From: Candidatus Sulfotelmatobacter sp. | Lineage (GTDB): Bacteria > Acidobacteriota > Terriglobia > Terriglobales > Acidobacteriaceae | Assembly: GCA_030041415.1 (NCBI GenBank) | Contig: JASHNX010000176.1 | Location: forward strand, 1-64,000 | DNA length: 64,000 nucleotides | Direction of reading: 5' to 3' | Position numbers and translations under genes: made by a program | Shown here: positions 35,170 through 46,384 of the stretch, piece by piece | Layout of the letters: each line of letters begins with the position of its first letter | How positions within the stretch are numbered: the stretch's first letter is position 1 | Notes under the pieces: model-generated | The model's input: the letters and a program-made list of their open reading frames with translations, nothing else | What the model was told of the DNA's origin: nothing | Database searches by the model: none

Positions 35170-35184
35170 ATTCAATCATTGAAT
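35170..35184. promoter_or_regulatory. Palindrome ATTCAAT-C-ATTGAAT immediately upstream of fmt
   Basis: A perfect 7+1+7 inverted repeat starts 6 nt upstream of the fmt ATG, in an AT-rich 78-nt spacer that also repeats related words (GATTCAATG, AATCATTTG). It would overlap the translation-initiation region, so it could be an operator or an RNA hairpin that governs fmt separately from def. Confidence 0.4.
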
Positions 35185-35241
35185 CATTTGGAAATTTAAT
35201 CAATGGCTCAACCCGATGATTCAATGTCAATCAGCGAATTC

Positions 35242-35751
35242 CTACCATTCCCCGGCCTTGATCAATTTGCGTATTTTTCGTTTGATAAGGTCACGCTTGA
35301 TCGCGCTGATGTGGCTAATGTAGAGCTTGCCATTGAGGTGATCGGTTTCGTGCTGAAAGGCACGCGCCAGCAGATCATCACCCGTCTTTTCAAACCAGTT
35401 GCCGCGCAGATCCTGAGCGCGAACCGTTACTACTTGCGCTCGCGAAACATTTTCGCGGAAATCGGGAATGCTGAGGCAGCCCTCGGTCTGCGAGTGTCGG
35501 CCCTGTTTCTGAGTAATCTCCGGGTTAATGAGAATAATCTTGGCGTTCGGATCTTCTTTGAAGGTGACATCGACCACCGCGATGCGGCGTGAAATTCCAA
35601 TCTGCGGTGCCGCGAGCCCAACACCGCGAGCCGCGTACATCGACTCAAACATATCCTCGACCAGCTTTTTCAGCTCTTCGTCGAAGACCGTGACCTTCTC
35701 CGCCGGTTTCTCAAGAACTGGATCGCCGAATTTTACGATCGGATAGATCAT
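35242..35751 (-). CDS. def: Peptide deformylase
   Basis: This 169-residue metalloenzyme has all three deformylase motifs: GVGLAAPQIG, EGCLSIP (Cys metal ligand) and QHETDHLNG (the two His ligands and catalytic Glu). It removes the formyl group from nascent N-termini, the partner activity to Fmt encoded next. The start overlaps the aroC stop by one base (TGATG), which implies coupled translation. Length is typical of type I enzymes. Confidence 0.97.
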   Translation of the reverse strand: MIYPIVKFGDPVLEKPAEKVTVFDEELKKLVEDMFESMYAARGVGLAAPQIGISRRIAVVDVTFKEDPNAKIILINPEITQKQGRHSQTEGCLSIPDFRENVSRAQVVTVRAQDLRGNWFEKTGDDLLARAFQHETDHLNGKLYISHISAIKRDLIKRKIRKLIKAGEW

Positions 35752-36923
35752 CAGTAACTTTGCAGCTGCGCGCGATAACCCTGGAAATTGCGAACCGTTT
35801 CTCCCATGGAATCACCGCCGAATTTTTCGAGTGCGCAGCGGGACAACGTTAGAGCGACCATGGCTTCAGCTGCGACTCCGGCCGCCGGGACTACACAAAC
35901 GTCGGAGCGCTCGTAGGCGGCGCTAACCGGCTGCCTGGTCTCGAAGTCGACCGACTGCAGCGGCCGGCGCAGGGTGGAAATCGGCTTCAGGTAACCACGA
36001 ACGCGAATCTCTTCGCCGTTCGAAACGCCGCCCTCAATGCCGCCCGCATTGTTGCGCGTGCGTGTGAAATCAGTAAAGTTTCCATCGACGCTGTAGCCGA
36101 TTTCATCATGCACCGCAGAACCAGGCGCAGCCGCAGCTGCAATGCCAGAGCCGATCTCGACTGCCTTCACCGCCTGGAGAGACATGATTGCCGACGCGAG
36201 TTGCGCGTCGAGCCTCTCATCCCATTGAGCGTAAGTGCCAAGGCCCGGAGGAACGCCGTGGGCCACTACTTCGAAAACTCCTCCGACGGAATCACCTGTC
36301 TTTAAGACCTTATCGACTTCATCCTTCATGAGTTGCTCGATCTCAGCATCGACACAGTTGAGCAGAATCTCCTCGCGCTTGAAAAGATTCTGAATCTGCT
36401 CCCAAGATGCTTGCGGGTTGAGCGAAACAGCGCCAACCCCCACAACGTGGCTGAGAACCTCGATACCAAGTTCACGAAGAAAAGACTTCGCCAACGCCCC
36501 CACTGCCACGCGCGCCGCTGACTCGCGGGCTGAGGCGCGCTCCAAGACATAACGAGCCTCGGGAAAATTGTATTTCAGGGCGCCGGCCAGATCGGCATGC
36601 CCAGGACGCGGCGATGCGACACGTTTGTGACGCGCGGGATCACCTTCACCAACGGGCAGAGCTTCCTGCCAGTTCTTCCAGTCTCGATTCTCCAATTGCA
36701 CTGAGACCGGTGAGCCGATGGTCATGCCGTGCCGCACGCCCGAAAGAATGTGGGCCGTATCGCGCTCGATCTTCATCCGCCCCCCGCGTCCGTATCCCTG
36801 CTGGCGCCTCCAGAGTTCGCGATCAATGAAGCTCTGATCCACTTTCAGACCTGCGGGAAGGCCCGAAATAAATGCAACCAGTGCTTCGCCGTGAGACTCT
36901 CCGGCTGTGAAATAGCGCAGCAT
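35751..36923 (-). CDS. aroC: Chorismate synthase
   Basis: This 390-residue protein begins MLRYFTAGESHGEALVAFISGLPAG and contains GRGGRMKIE, RPGHADLAGALKY and RNNAGGIEGGVSNGE, the family signatures for FMN and EPSP binding. It converts EPSP to chorismate, the last common step in aromatic amino-acid synthesis. It is first in aroC-def-fmt-rsmB. On the minus strand TAGAAT lies 10 nt before the ATG with no Shine-Dalgarno, so this transcript may also have a very short leader. Confidence 0.97.
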   Translation of the reverse strand: MLRYFTAGESHGEALVAFISGLPAGLKVDQSFIDRELWRRQQGYGRGGRMKIERDTAHILSGVRHGMTIGSPVSVQLENRDWKNWQEALPVGEGDPARHKRVASPRPGHADLAGALKYNFPEARYVLERASARESAARVAVGALAKSFLRELGIEVLSHVVGVGAVSLNPQASWEQIQNLFKREEILLNCVDAEIEQLMKDEVDKVLKTGDSVGGVFEVVAHGVPPGLGTYAQWDERLDAQLASAIMSLQAVKAVEIGSGIAAAAAPGSAVHDEIGYSVDGNFTDFTRTRNNAGGIEGGVSNGEEIRVRGYLKPISTLRRPLQSVDFETRQPVSAAYERSDVCVVPAAGVAAEAMVALTLSRCALEKFGGDSMGETVRNFQGYRAQLQSY

Positions 36924-37050
36924 AAGTTGCTAGATTCTACCTGATGAGTCTGGCGCGGGGAATTTAGAAAGTACAAACCAGGGTCCAAAATCAGGGCTGA
37001 AATATTTGTCTCGGTGATCGATTTTCACAATGCCGTTGCGGGCGAATCAT

Positions 37051-37059
37051 TGCTACAAT
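37051..37059 (+). promoter_or_regulatory. Extended -10 promoter of the LuxR-type regulator
   Basis: TGCTACAAT (37051-37059) fits the extended -10 pattern TGnTATAAT with one mismatch. No good -35 is present. The leader to the GTG start would be about 65 nt. The region 36924-37130 is otherwise a divergent spacer with aroC. Confidence 0.4.
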
Positions 37060-37130
37060 GTCGGTACACCCGTTGTGGTTTTGAGTTCCGCCTCGTCACT
37101 TCGCGTCAATTTTGCCAAGGGAGAAGTTCT

Positions 37131-37814
37131 GTGTCCCCGCACACAAATCCAACGAAATTTGTTTTCACGGGCGCAAAGATTCGCTGCGTTCTGGCGCACG
37201 AGCATGTGCTGCTGCGCCAGGGGCTTCGGCGTTTGCTCGAAGACGAACCTGACATCGAGGTTGTCGGTGAGGCTGGCGACGCAGCCGAATGCCGACAGCA
37301 GGTTTATCAGTTTCATCCGGATGTGGTAGTTGCCGATGCGCGAACGTTTCCGTCCTCTGACGCACGGTTTCGCGTCTCGCAGGAAGTTTCACGCACAAAA
37401 TTTGTGTTGCTGAGCACGCAGGAAGAGTTGCGCTTTGCAAATCGCGCCGTAACTGGGGCGAAAGGATGCGATGTACGCGAGGCCTCCGCAGCGGAGTTGG
37501 TGCAAATAGTCCGTAAAGCTTGTGGTGGAGATCTGGCTCAACCACAAAACAATCGCACCGAAGCCGATTCACTGCATCGCAATCTGAATGTTGCCCCGTC
37601 GGAACGAAGTCTCACGGCGCGCGAAGAAGAGGTTCTGAAATTGCTCGCGGAGGGCAAGACGGTCCGCAAGGCCGCCACGGTTCTGGGACTGAGCAGCAAG
37701 ACGGTTGATTCGCACAAATTCAACCTGATGCGTAAACTCGGTATCCACAACAAAGCCGAGCTTGTAATGTGGGCTGTGCAGAGAAAACTGGTGAAGATTC
37801 CGGCGAACCTGTAA
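37131..37814 (+). CDS. LuxR/NarL-family response regulator with degenerate receiver
   Basis: This 227-residue protein has an N-terminal receiver (about 16-125) and a C-terminal LuxR helix-turn-helix (LTAREEEVLKLLAEGKTVRKAATVLGLSSKTVDSHKFNLMRKL, read at about 160-205). In the receiver D69 (VVADAR) is in the phospho-acceptor position, but the acidic pair is His23-Glu24 instead of Asp-Asp. The lysine position near 114-117 reads DVRE, so phosphorylation may be weak or absent. I chose the GTG at 37131 because AGGGAGA lies about 8 nt upstream; the longer ATG form from 37014 adds 39 unlikely residues. No sensor kinase is adjacent. Target genes are unknown. Confidence 0.88.
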   Translation: MSPHTNPTKFVFTGAKIRCVLAHEHVLLRQGLRRLLEDEPDIEVVGEAGDAAECRQQVYQFHPDVVVADARTFPSSDARFRVSQEVSRTKFVLLSTQEELRFANRAVTGAKGCDVREASAAELVQIVRKACGGDLAQPQNNRTEADSLHRNLNVAPSERSLTAREEEVLKLLAEGKTVRKAATVLGLSSKTVDSHKFNLMRKLGIHNKAELVMWAVQRKLVKIPANL

Positions 37815-37817
37815 GGA

Positions 37818-41161
<3,344 letters not shown>

Positions 41162-41240
41162 TCCGGGACGGGCGAAGAGTAGCCGAATCGCCACATGCTG
41201 AATCGACTTCTTCAAAGTACAATCCAACTTCGGTCCGAGC

Positions 41241-42203
41241 ATGCGAAAAGCGGCTTTGCTTTACAACCCGGATTCCGGCGGTAGGAGCAAGCAACGCAAA
41301 ACCGAGTTGGAATCCGTGCTGGCCCTGCTGCGGTCGGCGGGCATTGAAACGGAACTCATGCTTCCTCACTCTGCGGCAGAAGCACAGGAGCAGACCAGAG
41401 ATGCGGTTCTGCGGGGCTGTGACGCGGTGTTTGCGGGCGGCGGAGATGGAACTATTCACAACATCATTCAGGTGCTGGCTAATACCCCTGTCGCCCTAGC
41501 CATTCTTCCGCTCGGCACGGCTAACGCCTTGGCGCATGATTTAGGCCTGCCAAGGAGTGTTCTGCGAGCGGCTCAGGCGGTGCTGCAGCCGGTGCGCCGC
41601 CGCGTTGCGCTGGGGCGTGTTCGTTATCACGATCTTGCGGGCAATTCCTCTGGGCGCTTTTTTGTTGTCGCAGCCGGCATAGGTGTCGATGCGCATCTTT
41701 TTTACAAACTCCACACTGGCACCAAGCAGCGGATGGGGATGGCCGCGTACTATGCCAAGGCGTGGCAGATGTGGTTTATGCATCCGATGACTCGATTCAA
41801 AGTTGAGTTTTCGGAGACGGATTCGAGTAAGCGTCGCAGTGCCAGTGTTACCGAGCTTCTGGCGGTGCGCATTCGAAATTTCGGCGGAGTAGTGAAGGAA
41901 CTTGCTCCGGGAGCTTCGCTGGAGCGCAATGACATTCGGCTGGTCCTTTGCCACACCGCCAGCCGAATGACTTACCTTCAGTACGTCACCCGCGGATTTC
42001 TGCGGCTCAGTTGGAGCATTCCGGGGGTAGAGTTGTCGTACGCCAATCGCGTTTCGTGCAGGTATTTGGAGGAATCCGATTCTGTTGCAGACAATTCGCT
42101 TGCGAACGTCTACGTCGAGGCCGACGGCGAACTTGTGGGCATGCTGCCCGCTGAAATCACCATGATCCCCGATGCGCTGACATTGCTGACCCCGCCGCGA
42201 TAA
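41241..42203 (+). CDS. Diacylglycerol kinase-family lipid kinase (YegS/DgkB-like)
   Basis: This 320-residue soluble kinase has ALLYNPDSGG at the N-terminus, the nucleotide-binding VFAGGGDGTIHNI (GGGDGT) and LPLGTANALAHDLGLP, all characteristic of the DAGK catalytic domain. The C-terminal domain has VEADGELVGMLPAEI. It would phosphorylate diacylglycerol, sphingoid base or a related lipid at the membrane. Start ATG 41241 follows the acetyltransferase by 79 nt. The next gene, a membrane hydrolase, begins 14 nt after its stop, so these may be co-transcribed. Confidence 0.93.
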   Translation: MRKAALLYNPDSGGRSKQRKTELESVLALLRSAGIETELMLPHSAAEAQEQTRDAVLRGCDAVFAGGGDGTIHNIIQVLANTPVALAILPLGTANALAHDLGLPRSVLRAAQAVLQPVRRRVALGRVRYHDLAGNSSGRFFVVAAGIGVDAHLFYKLHTGTKQRMGMAAYYAKAWQMWFMHPMTRFKVEFSETDSSKRRSASVTELLAVRIRNFGGVVKELAPGASLERNDIRLVLCHTASRMTYLQYVTRGFLRLSWSIPGVELSYANRVSCRYLEESDSVADNSLANVYVEADGELVGMLPAEITMIPDALTLLTPPR

Positions 42204-42217
42204 AATCCTGATACCGC

Positions 42218-43288
42218 TTGGAACCTGTCACTCACTTTCTCACTGGCGCCTGCATGGGCCGCGCCGGACTGAACCGCAAGACTGCGCTCGCCACGGCCAC
42301 GTTGACTCTCGCCGCGGAGGCGCCTGACCTTGACGTGCTGGGCCGACTGAAAGGTCCGGCATTCGGCTTTGCTCACCATCGAGGATTCACCCACTCGTTT
42401 CTCGGAATTCCCATCGATGCCATCTTCGTTGTGGGCTTCGTTTACCTCATCTGGCGCCTGCGTGGGCGAAAAATAAAAGACCCGAACCTTCCGCCGCGAT
42501 GGGGATTGCTGTATCTCTTTGCATGCCTCGCAGGCCTCAGCCACATCCTGCTTGACTTCACCAACAACTATGGCGTGCGGCCTTTCTGGCCTTTTTCCGA
42601 GAAGTGGTATTCGTGGGATATCGTTTTTATCTTCGAGCCGATCATGTTTACGATGCTCCTGCTCGGGCTGATTTTGCCGCGCCTGTTTTCGTTAATCGAT
42701 CGCGAGGTCGGCGCATCCACGCGCCAGCCCCGTGGCCGGGTCGCAGCCTCGCTGGCGCTCGTTGGGGTGGTTCTGATGTGGGGCGTGCGTGACTTCGAGC
42801 ATCGTCGCGCTGTAGCCGCGCTTGACGCACGCACATACGAAGGCGCCGAACCGCTGCGGGTCTCGGCATTCCCAGCGCTCACCGATCCGTTCCAGTGGTA
42901 CGGAGTGGTGGAGACGCGGAATTTCTTTGCACTAGCTCCTGTAAACTCACTGGGGCCGGAGGTCGATCCGGAAGATGATCTCAAGATTCTTTACAAGCCG
43001 GAGGAGACCCCGATTACTCTGGCTGCGCAGAAATCCTATCTGGGCCGGGTATACCTCGACTGGGCGCAGTATCCTATCACGGAAACGGAAACTCTATCGC
43101 CACCTGATAGCGGATACGTTGTTAACTTTCAGGATTTGCGTTTTGTGCAGCTGCCCAGATTGTTCGGTCCGCGAAGTGAAACTCGCCATGCTCTGGGCGC
43201 TGGGGTGCAGTTAACTCAGTATCTGCACGTGATTGGCGATCTTTACGGTACGGGAGAGAACCGAAAGCTGTATCCCGAACCGAAGTAA
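42218..43288 (+). CDS. Membrane-bound metal-dependent hydrolase (YdjM/DUF457 type)
   Basis: This 356-residue membrane protein begins with TTG. The N-terminal MEPVTHFLTGACMGRAGL motif starts exactly at that codon, so conservation supports the TTG. Metal-ligand candidates are the histidine in PVTHFL, EAPDLDVLG and HHRGFTHSFLG, followed by LSHILLDFTNNYG. Three to four helices follow, then an approximately 150-residue C-terminal domain without a recognised family. YdjM proteins are predicted metal-dependent hydrolases of unknown substrate; a lipid substrate would fit the preceding lipid kinase, but that is inference. Confidence 0.88.
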   Translation: MEPVTHFLTGACMGRAGLNRKTALATATLTLAAEAPDLDVLGRLKGPAFGFAHHRGFTHSFLGIPIDAIFVVGFVYLIWRLRGRKIKDPNLPPRWGLLYLFACLAGLSHILLDFTNNYGVRPFWPFSEKWYSWDIVFIFEPIMFTMLLLGLILPRLFSLIDREVGASTRQPRGRVAASLALVGVVLMWGVRDFEHRRAVAALDARTYEGAEPLRVSAFPALTDPFQWYGVVETRNFFALAPVNSLGPEVDPEDDLKILYKPEETPITLAAQKSYLGRVYLDWAQYPITETETLSPPDSGYVVNFQDLRFVQLPRLFGPRSETRHALGAGVQLTQYLHVIGDLYGTGENRKLYPEPK

Positions 43289-43377
43289 ATCGGTGTGGCG
43301 AATACAATGCAGGCCTTAAAGCTTGACGTTAGTTGCCTTCCCGCTGAGAATAAGACTGTCTCTCGATCGAGGTTTCC

Positions 43378-43941
43378 ATGTTGCCTTACGTGTTCATTCT
43401 GTTGGCGATCGCCGTCCGTTTCCTGCCGTTTGCCGGTGCTCTGAACTTCCTGCCTCACGCCTGGCATTTCACGCCAGTAGCTGCGTCGCTCTTGTTTTTT
43501 GGAGCCCGCGGCTCACGCCGGCAAATGTGGGTGCCGGTCGTGCTGTTTGGGGCGACGGACGTGATCCTGACCAAGTTCGTGTATTCGTACACTTTGTCAT
43601 GGGATCATCTGGTCACATTTGCGTGGTATGCGGCTATTCTCTGGCTGGGCACGAATCTTCGGGAAAAATCCGGTCCGGTGCGGGTGGTTGGAGCGGCGCT
43701 CGCCAGCTCGGTTTCTTTCTTCCTGATCAGTAATTTTGCGGTTTGGGCTGCGTGGCCGCAGATGTACCCGCGCGGCCTCAACGGCCTGATGATGTCTTAT
43801 GCGGCAGGCCTGCCGTTTTTCCGCGGCACGGTCGAGAGCGATCTTTTCTTTTCCGTCGCGTTCTTCAGCACGCCGGTGTTTCTGATGGCACTTTCCCGCT
43901 GGATGCACAAGTCGGTGGGAGATCGCATCGCCGCGGCTTAG
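43378..43941 (+). CDS. DUF6580-family membrane protein (putative ECF-like transporter subunit)
   Basis: This 187-residue protein has about five to six helices and matches the DUF6580 pattern: AVRFLPFAGALNFLPHAWHFTPVAASLLFFGA, then a loop and FFLISNFAVWAAWPQMYPRGLNGLM with AGLPFFRGTVESDLFFS. Families of this shape are thought to be substrate-binding subunits of transporters, but the substrate is unknown. It stands alone, convergent with the VTT gene at 43975 and 89 nt after the hydrolase, and could be the last gene of that unit. Confidence 0.82.
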   Translation: MLPYVFILLAIAVRFLPFAGALNFLPHAWHFTPVAASLLFFGARGSRRQMWVPVVLFGATDVILTKFVYSYTLSWDHLVTFAWYAAILWLGTNLREKSGPVRVVGAALASSVSFFLISNFAVWAAWPQMYPRGLNGLMMSYAAGLPFFRGTVESDLFFSVAFFSTPVFLMALSRWMHKSVGDRIAAA

Positions 43942-43974
43942 TAAATACATGTGAGCAATTCCGTCTTTGCGGGA

Positions 43975-44622
43975 TCATCCGCGGTCCTCCGTCTTAACTT
44001 GTCTCTCAGCTGCGCCCTTGCGCCTCCGATGACGCGACACGAGTAACCATCCCAGAAGGCCTATGGCGACAGCCAAGAGCAGCGCAGCAAGGTGCCGCCG
44101 GACCAAGGTCGCCATCAGACTCACAATCTCCGGACCAAAAAACAGAACCAGCATCGACAAAACCAGGAAGCGCACAAAACGTCCGGCAAAGATAGCGGCA
44201 AAGAAGTCACGAAACTTCATTTCAAAGACAGCCGCTGCCAGAACGAAAATCTTGAAAGGCGTAGGCGGCGGCAGCATGCCGGGGAACATCAGTGCCCAGA
44301 ATTCATGCTGCTCGAACGATCGGTGAATTTTCTGGAAGCGCTCTTCGGGGATGCGCTTGCGCAGCAGCGCTTCGCCTCCGGCGTAGCCGATGAGGTAAAG
44401 AGGGACGCTGCCCAGCGCCGAACCGAGTGACGCCGTGATCACATAGAACAGAAGCCGCTTGCGATCGTGATAGACATAGGTCGCAACGATCGCATCTACC
44501 GGCATGCCGAGCAACGCGGAGTCGGAGAAGGCAATGACCAAAACGCCCCAGATTCCCAGATGCTGCAGCAGGCCCCAGATCCATGCGGTGTAGCGCACCA
44601 GAATATGTCCGATGGTTTTCAA
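43975..44622 (-). CDS. VTT/DedA-family membrane protein YqaA-like
   Basis: This 215-residue membrane protein has the VTT (SNARE-associated) core: GIWGVLVIAFSDSALLGMPVDAI, GSALGSVPLYLIGYAGGEALLRK and MLPPPTPFKIFVLAAAVFEM. DedA-superfamily members act as phospholipid scramblases or undecaprenyl phosphate flippases. The YqaA branch is less well studied. A basic C-terminal tail (RHRRRKGAAERQ) follows the last helix. It is divergent from the LpxH-like gene with a 182-nt AT-rich spacer. Confidence 0.88.
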   Translation of the reverse strand: MKTIGHILVRYTAWIWGLLQHLGIWGVLVIAFSDSALLGMPVDAIVATYVYHDRKRLLFYVITASLGSALGSVPLYLIGYAGGEALLRKRIPEERFQKIHRSFEQHEFWALMFPGMLPPPTPFKIFVLAAAVFEMKFRDFFAAIFAGRFVRFLVLSMLVLFFGPEIVSLMATLVRRHLAALLLAVAIGLLGWLLVSRHRRRKGAAERQVKTEDRG

Positions 44623-44688
44623 GGGAAATTCAGTCTACGCGAAAAACGGGGCGCTATTCACACGGTTGAAACATAAGGTCCGCTGGAA

Positions 44689-44702
44689 AAGTTTAAAAAC
44701 TT
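44689..44702. promoter_or_regulatory. Palindrome AAGTTT-AA-AAACTT in AT-rich divergent spacer
   Basis: A perfect 6+2+6 inverted repeat lies in the 182-nt spacer between the divergent VTT and LpxH-like genes. The spacer is clearly more AT-rich than its flanks and includes GTTAC repeated at 44728-44745. It is a candidate operator with no assigned regulator. Confidence 0.3.
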
Positions 44703-44804
44703 GCTATTTATCGCCTGATTACTCAGGTTACTTTGGTAGTTACTATGCACTAATTTTGATGCAATGTTCATCACCGCTTAACATTCGCCTGCTACAAACA
44801 GGGT

Positions 44805-45674
44805 ATGGATCTGCATGTCTACAACACGCTGATCCTCTCCGACCTGCACCTGGGTGCAGAGATGAGCCATGCGCGCGAAGCCACGCAAGTGCTTAAGGGA
44901 AGCCGCTTCCGGCGCCTGATCCTGCTCGGCGACATTTTTGCCGATCTCAATTTTGCACGTCTCACCAAAGAACACTGGAAGTTTCTCGGCTATATCCGCA
45001 AGCTTTCCAATCCCAAACGCAATATTGAGGTCATCTGGGTGGAAGGCAATCACGATCACGGACTAGTCAACATTATGTCGCACCTGGTCGGGGTCCGGGT
45101 TTACCAGCATTACAAATGGATGTGTGGAGGCCTCCGGCATCTCGCGATTCATGGCCATCAGTTCGATGGTTTCCAGGTCAACAACGTGCGCCTGAGCACG
45201 CTGGGAACGTCACTCTATCTCAAATTGCAGAAGCTCGATTTCAAAAGTAAGCCGATCGCACGCCTCATCGACCGGCTGAACACTCGCTGGCTGCGGATGT
45301 CACCGAAGGTAGCGTCGGGAGCACTGCAATTCGCGCGGCAACACGGCGCCGAGCGGATTTTTTGCGGCCATACGCACGAGGCGATCCATGTGAAGCAGGA
45401 CGGAATTGATTATTACAACGCGGGCGGCTGGGTCGATTCCCGCATGACGTATTTGACGGTCGATGCACAGGAGGTTCGCATCCATGAGTTCAACAAGCAT
45501 CAATTCGATGAACACGAGGTTAGCGAGCGCGAATTTGACGAACACGAATACACGGCCCGAACTGACGATCGTGATTCCAGCGAAGAACGAGGCGAAGCTG
45601 ATTCCGCGTTTGCTGACCTCGCTGACGAATCAGGACTACTCGAAGATGTCGAGTACGAGAGTGTTAGTCGCTGA
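44805..45674 (+). CDS. LpxH-like metallophosphoesterase with overprinted acidic tail
   Basis: This 289-residue protein carries the metal-binding motifs SDLHLG (D13, H15), GDIFAD (D43), GNHDH (N82, H83), HGHQ (about 115) and GHTHE (about 189), the pattern of UDP-2,3-diacylglucosamine pyrophosphatase-like enzymes. That enzyme makes lipid X in lipid A synthesis, but related proteins have other substrates, so the name is by family. The fold ends near residue 226. Residues 227-289 are a Glu/Asp/His-rich tail with FDEHE twice. This tail is encoded by exactly the stretch that also encodes the N-terminus of the next gene in another frame. Confidence 0.88.
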   Translation: MDLHVYNTLILSDLHLGAEMSHAREATQVLKGSRFRRLILLGDIFADLNFARLTKEHWKFLGYIRKLSNPKRNIEVIWVEGNHDHGLVNIMSHLVGVRVYQHYKWMCGGLRHLAIHGHQFDGFQVNNVRLSTLGTSLYLKLQKLDFKSKPIARLIDRLNTRWLRMSPKVASGALQFARQHGAERIFCGHTHEAIHVKQDGIDYYNAGGWVDSRMTYLTVDAQEVRIHEFNKHQFDEHEVSEREFDEHEYTARTDDRDSSEERGEADSAFADLADESGLLEDVEYESVSR

Positions 45675-46263
45675 CGCGAATTCGACCGACGGCACACCGG
45701 AAATCGTCATGAGCTTCCGCGATCGGTTGAACGTGAGCGTAATTCGAGGCGGGATGCCTTCGGTGGGACGCAACCTGGGCGCAGCCCAGGCTGACAGTGA
45801 CTACGTTCTTTTTCTCGACGCCGATATCGAACTGGCCTCTCGGTCTCTAATTCGACGTGCTGTAGAAGCGGCGCAACGGAAGCAACTGCACTGCGTGACT
45901 ACATGCATCGAGTGCCGCGAAGGCAACTGGATCGACAAATTGATTTACGCAGGCAACGATGTTTTTCAGTATCTTTCCTGCCTTCACCGTCCGTTTGCGA
46001 CGGGAATGTTTATGCTGTTTGACCTGAAGAAATTCCGTGAGCTCGGCGGTTTTCACGAGCAGGTTTTGTTCGGGGAGGATTATTTGCTGACCCAGCAGGT
46101 CGCACGCAAGCGCTTTGCGATTGTCCGCGGCGGCGTTTATACCACTAACCGGCGCTTCAAGAAGATGGGTCACCTGCGCGTGGGCTGGCTGTTTCTGAAA
46201 ACTGCAATGAATTTTTGGAATGAGGACTATTTTCTGCGCGATCACAAGTATTGGCAGACATAG
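45484..46263 (+). CDS. Family 2 glycosyltransferase overlapping the phosphoesterase gene
   Basis: This 259-residue GT-A enzyme has ELTIVIPAKNEAKLIPRLL (nucleotide-binding start, about 26-44), VADANSTDGT, VGRNLGAA and LDADIE (the metal-binding DxD at about 112-114), then GEDYLL. It has no membrane span, only basic and aromatic C-terminal residues. AGGAGG (45469-45474) stands 9 nt before the ATG at 45484, an excellent ribosome site inside the previous gene; the in-frame ATG at 45463 lies upstream of it and is rejected. Residues 1-64 overlap the phosphoesterase gene by 191 nt in a different frame. The donor and acceptor are unknown; an envelope glycan or lipid is plausible. Confidence 0.9.
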   Translation: MSSTSINSMNTRLASANLTNTNTRPELTIVIPAKNEAKLIPRLLTSLTNQDYSKMSSTRVLVADANSTDGTPEIVMSFRDRLNVSVIRGGMPSVGRNLGAAQADSDYVLFLDADIELASRSLIRRAVEAAQRKQLHCVTTCIECREGNWIDKLIYAGNDVFQYLSCLHRPFATGMFMLFDLKKFRELGGFHEQVLFGEDYLLTQQVARKRFAIVRGGVYTTNRRFKKMGHLRVGWLFLKTAMNFWNEDYFLRDHKYWQT

Positions 46264-46314
46264 TTCATGCTTGACTCCGCCGGCAGATCGCTTGAATCCG
46301 CCCAATTTTGACTT

Positions 46315-46357
46315 TTGTGGCCACAATAACAGGATTCCGGCCAACCAGCCGGATCCT
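46315..46357. terminator. Hairpin pair between convergent genes (probable bidirectional terminator)
   Basis: AGGATTCCGGC-CAACCA-GCCGGATCCT (46331-46357) forms a 10-bp stem with one bulged base, followed by GCTTTCGCTT on the plus strand. Just before it TTGTGGCCACAA (46315-46326) is a perfect 12-bp palindrome. They lie between the glycosyltransferase (plus) and a barrel gene (minus), where a shared terminator is expected. U-tracts are weak on both strands. Confidence 0.5.
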
Positions 46358-46384
46358 GCTTTCGCTTGTGGGTGAGCCTGCTGC

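Noticed and set aside
45463-45483. ATG at 45463 as glycosyltransferase start
   Set aside because: The AGGAGG lies downstream of it and is ideally spaced for ATG 45484.
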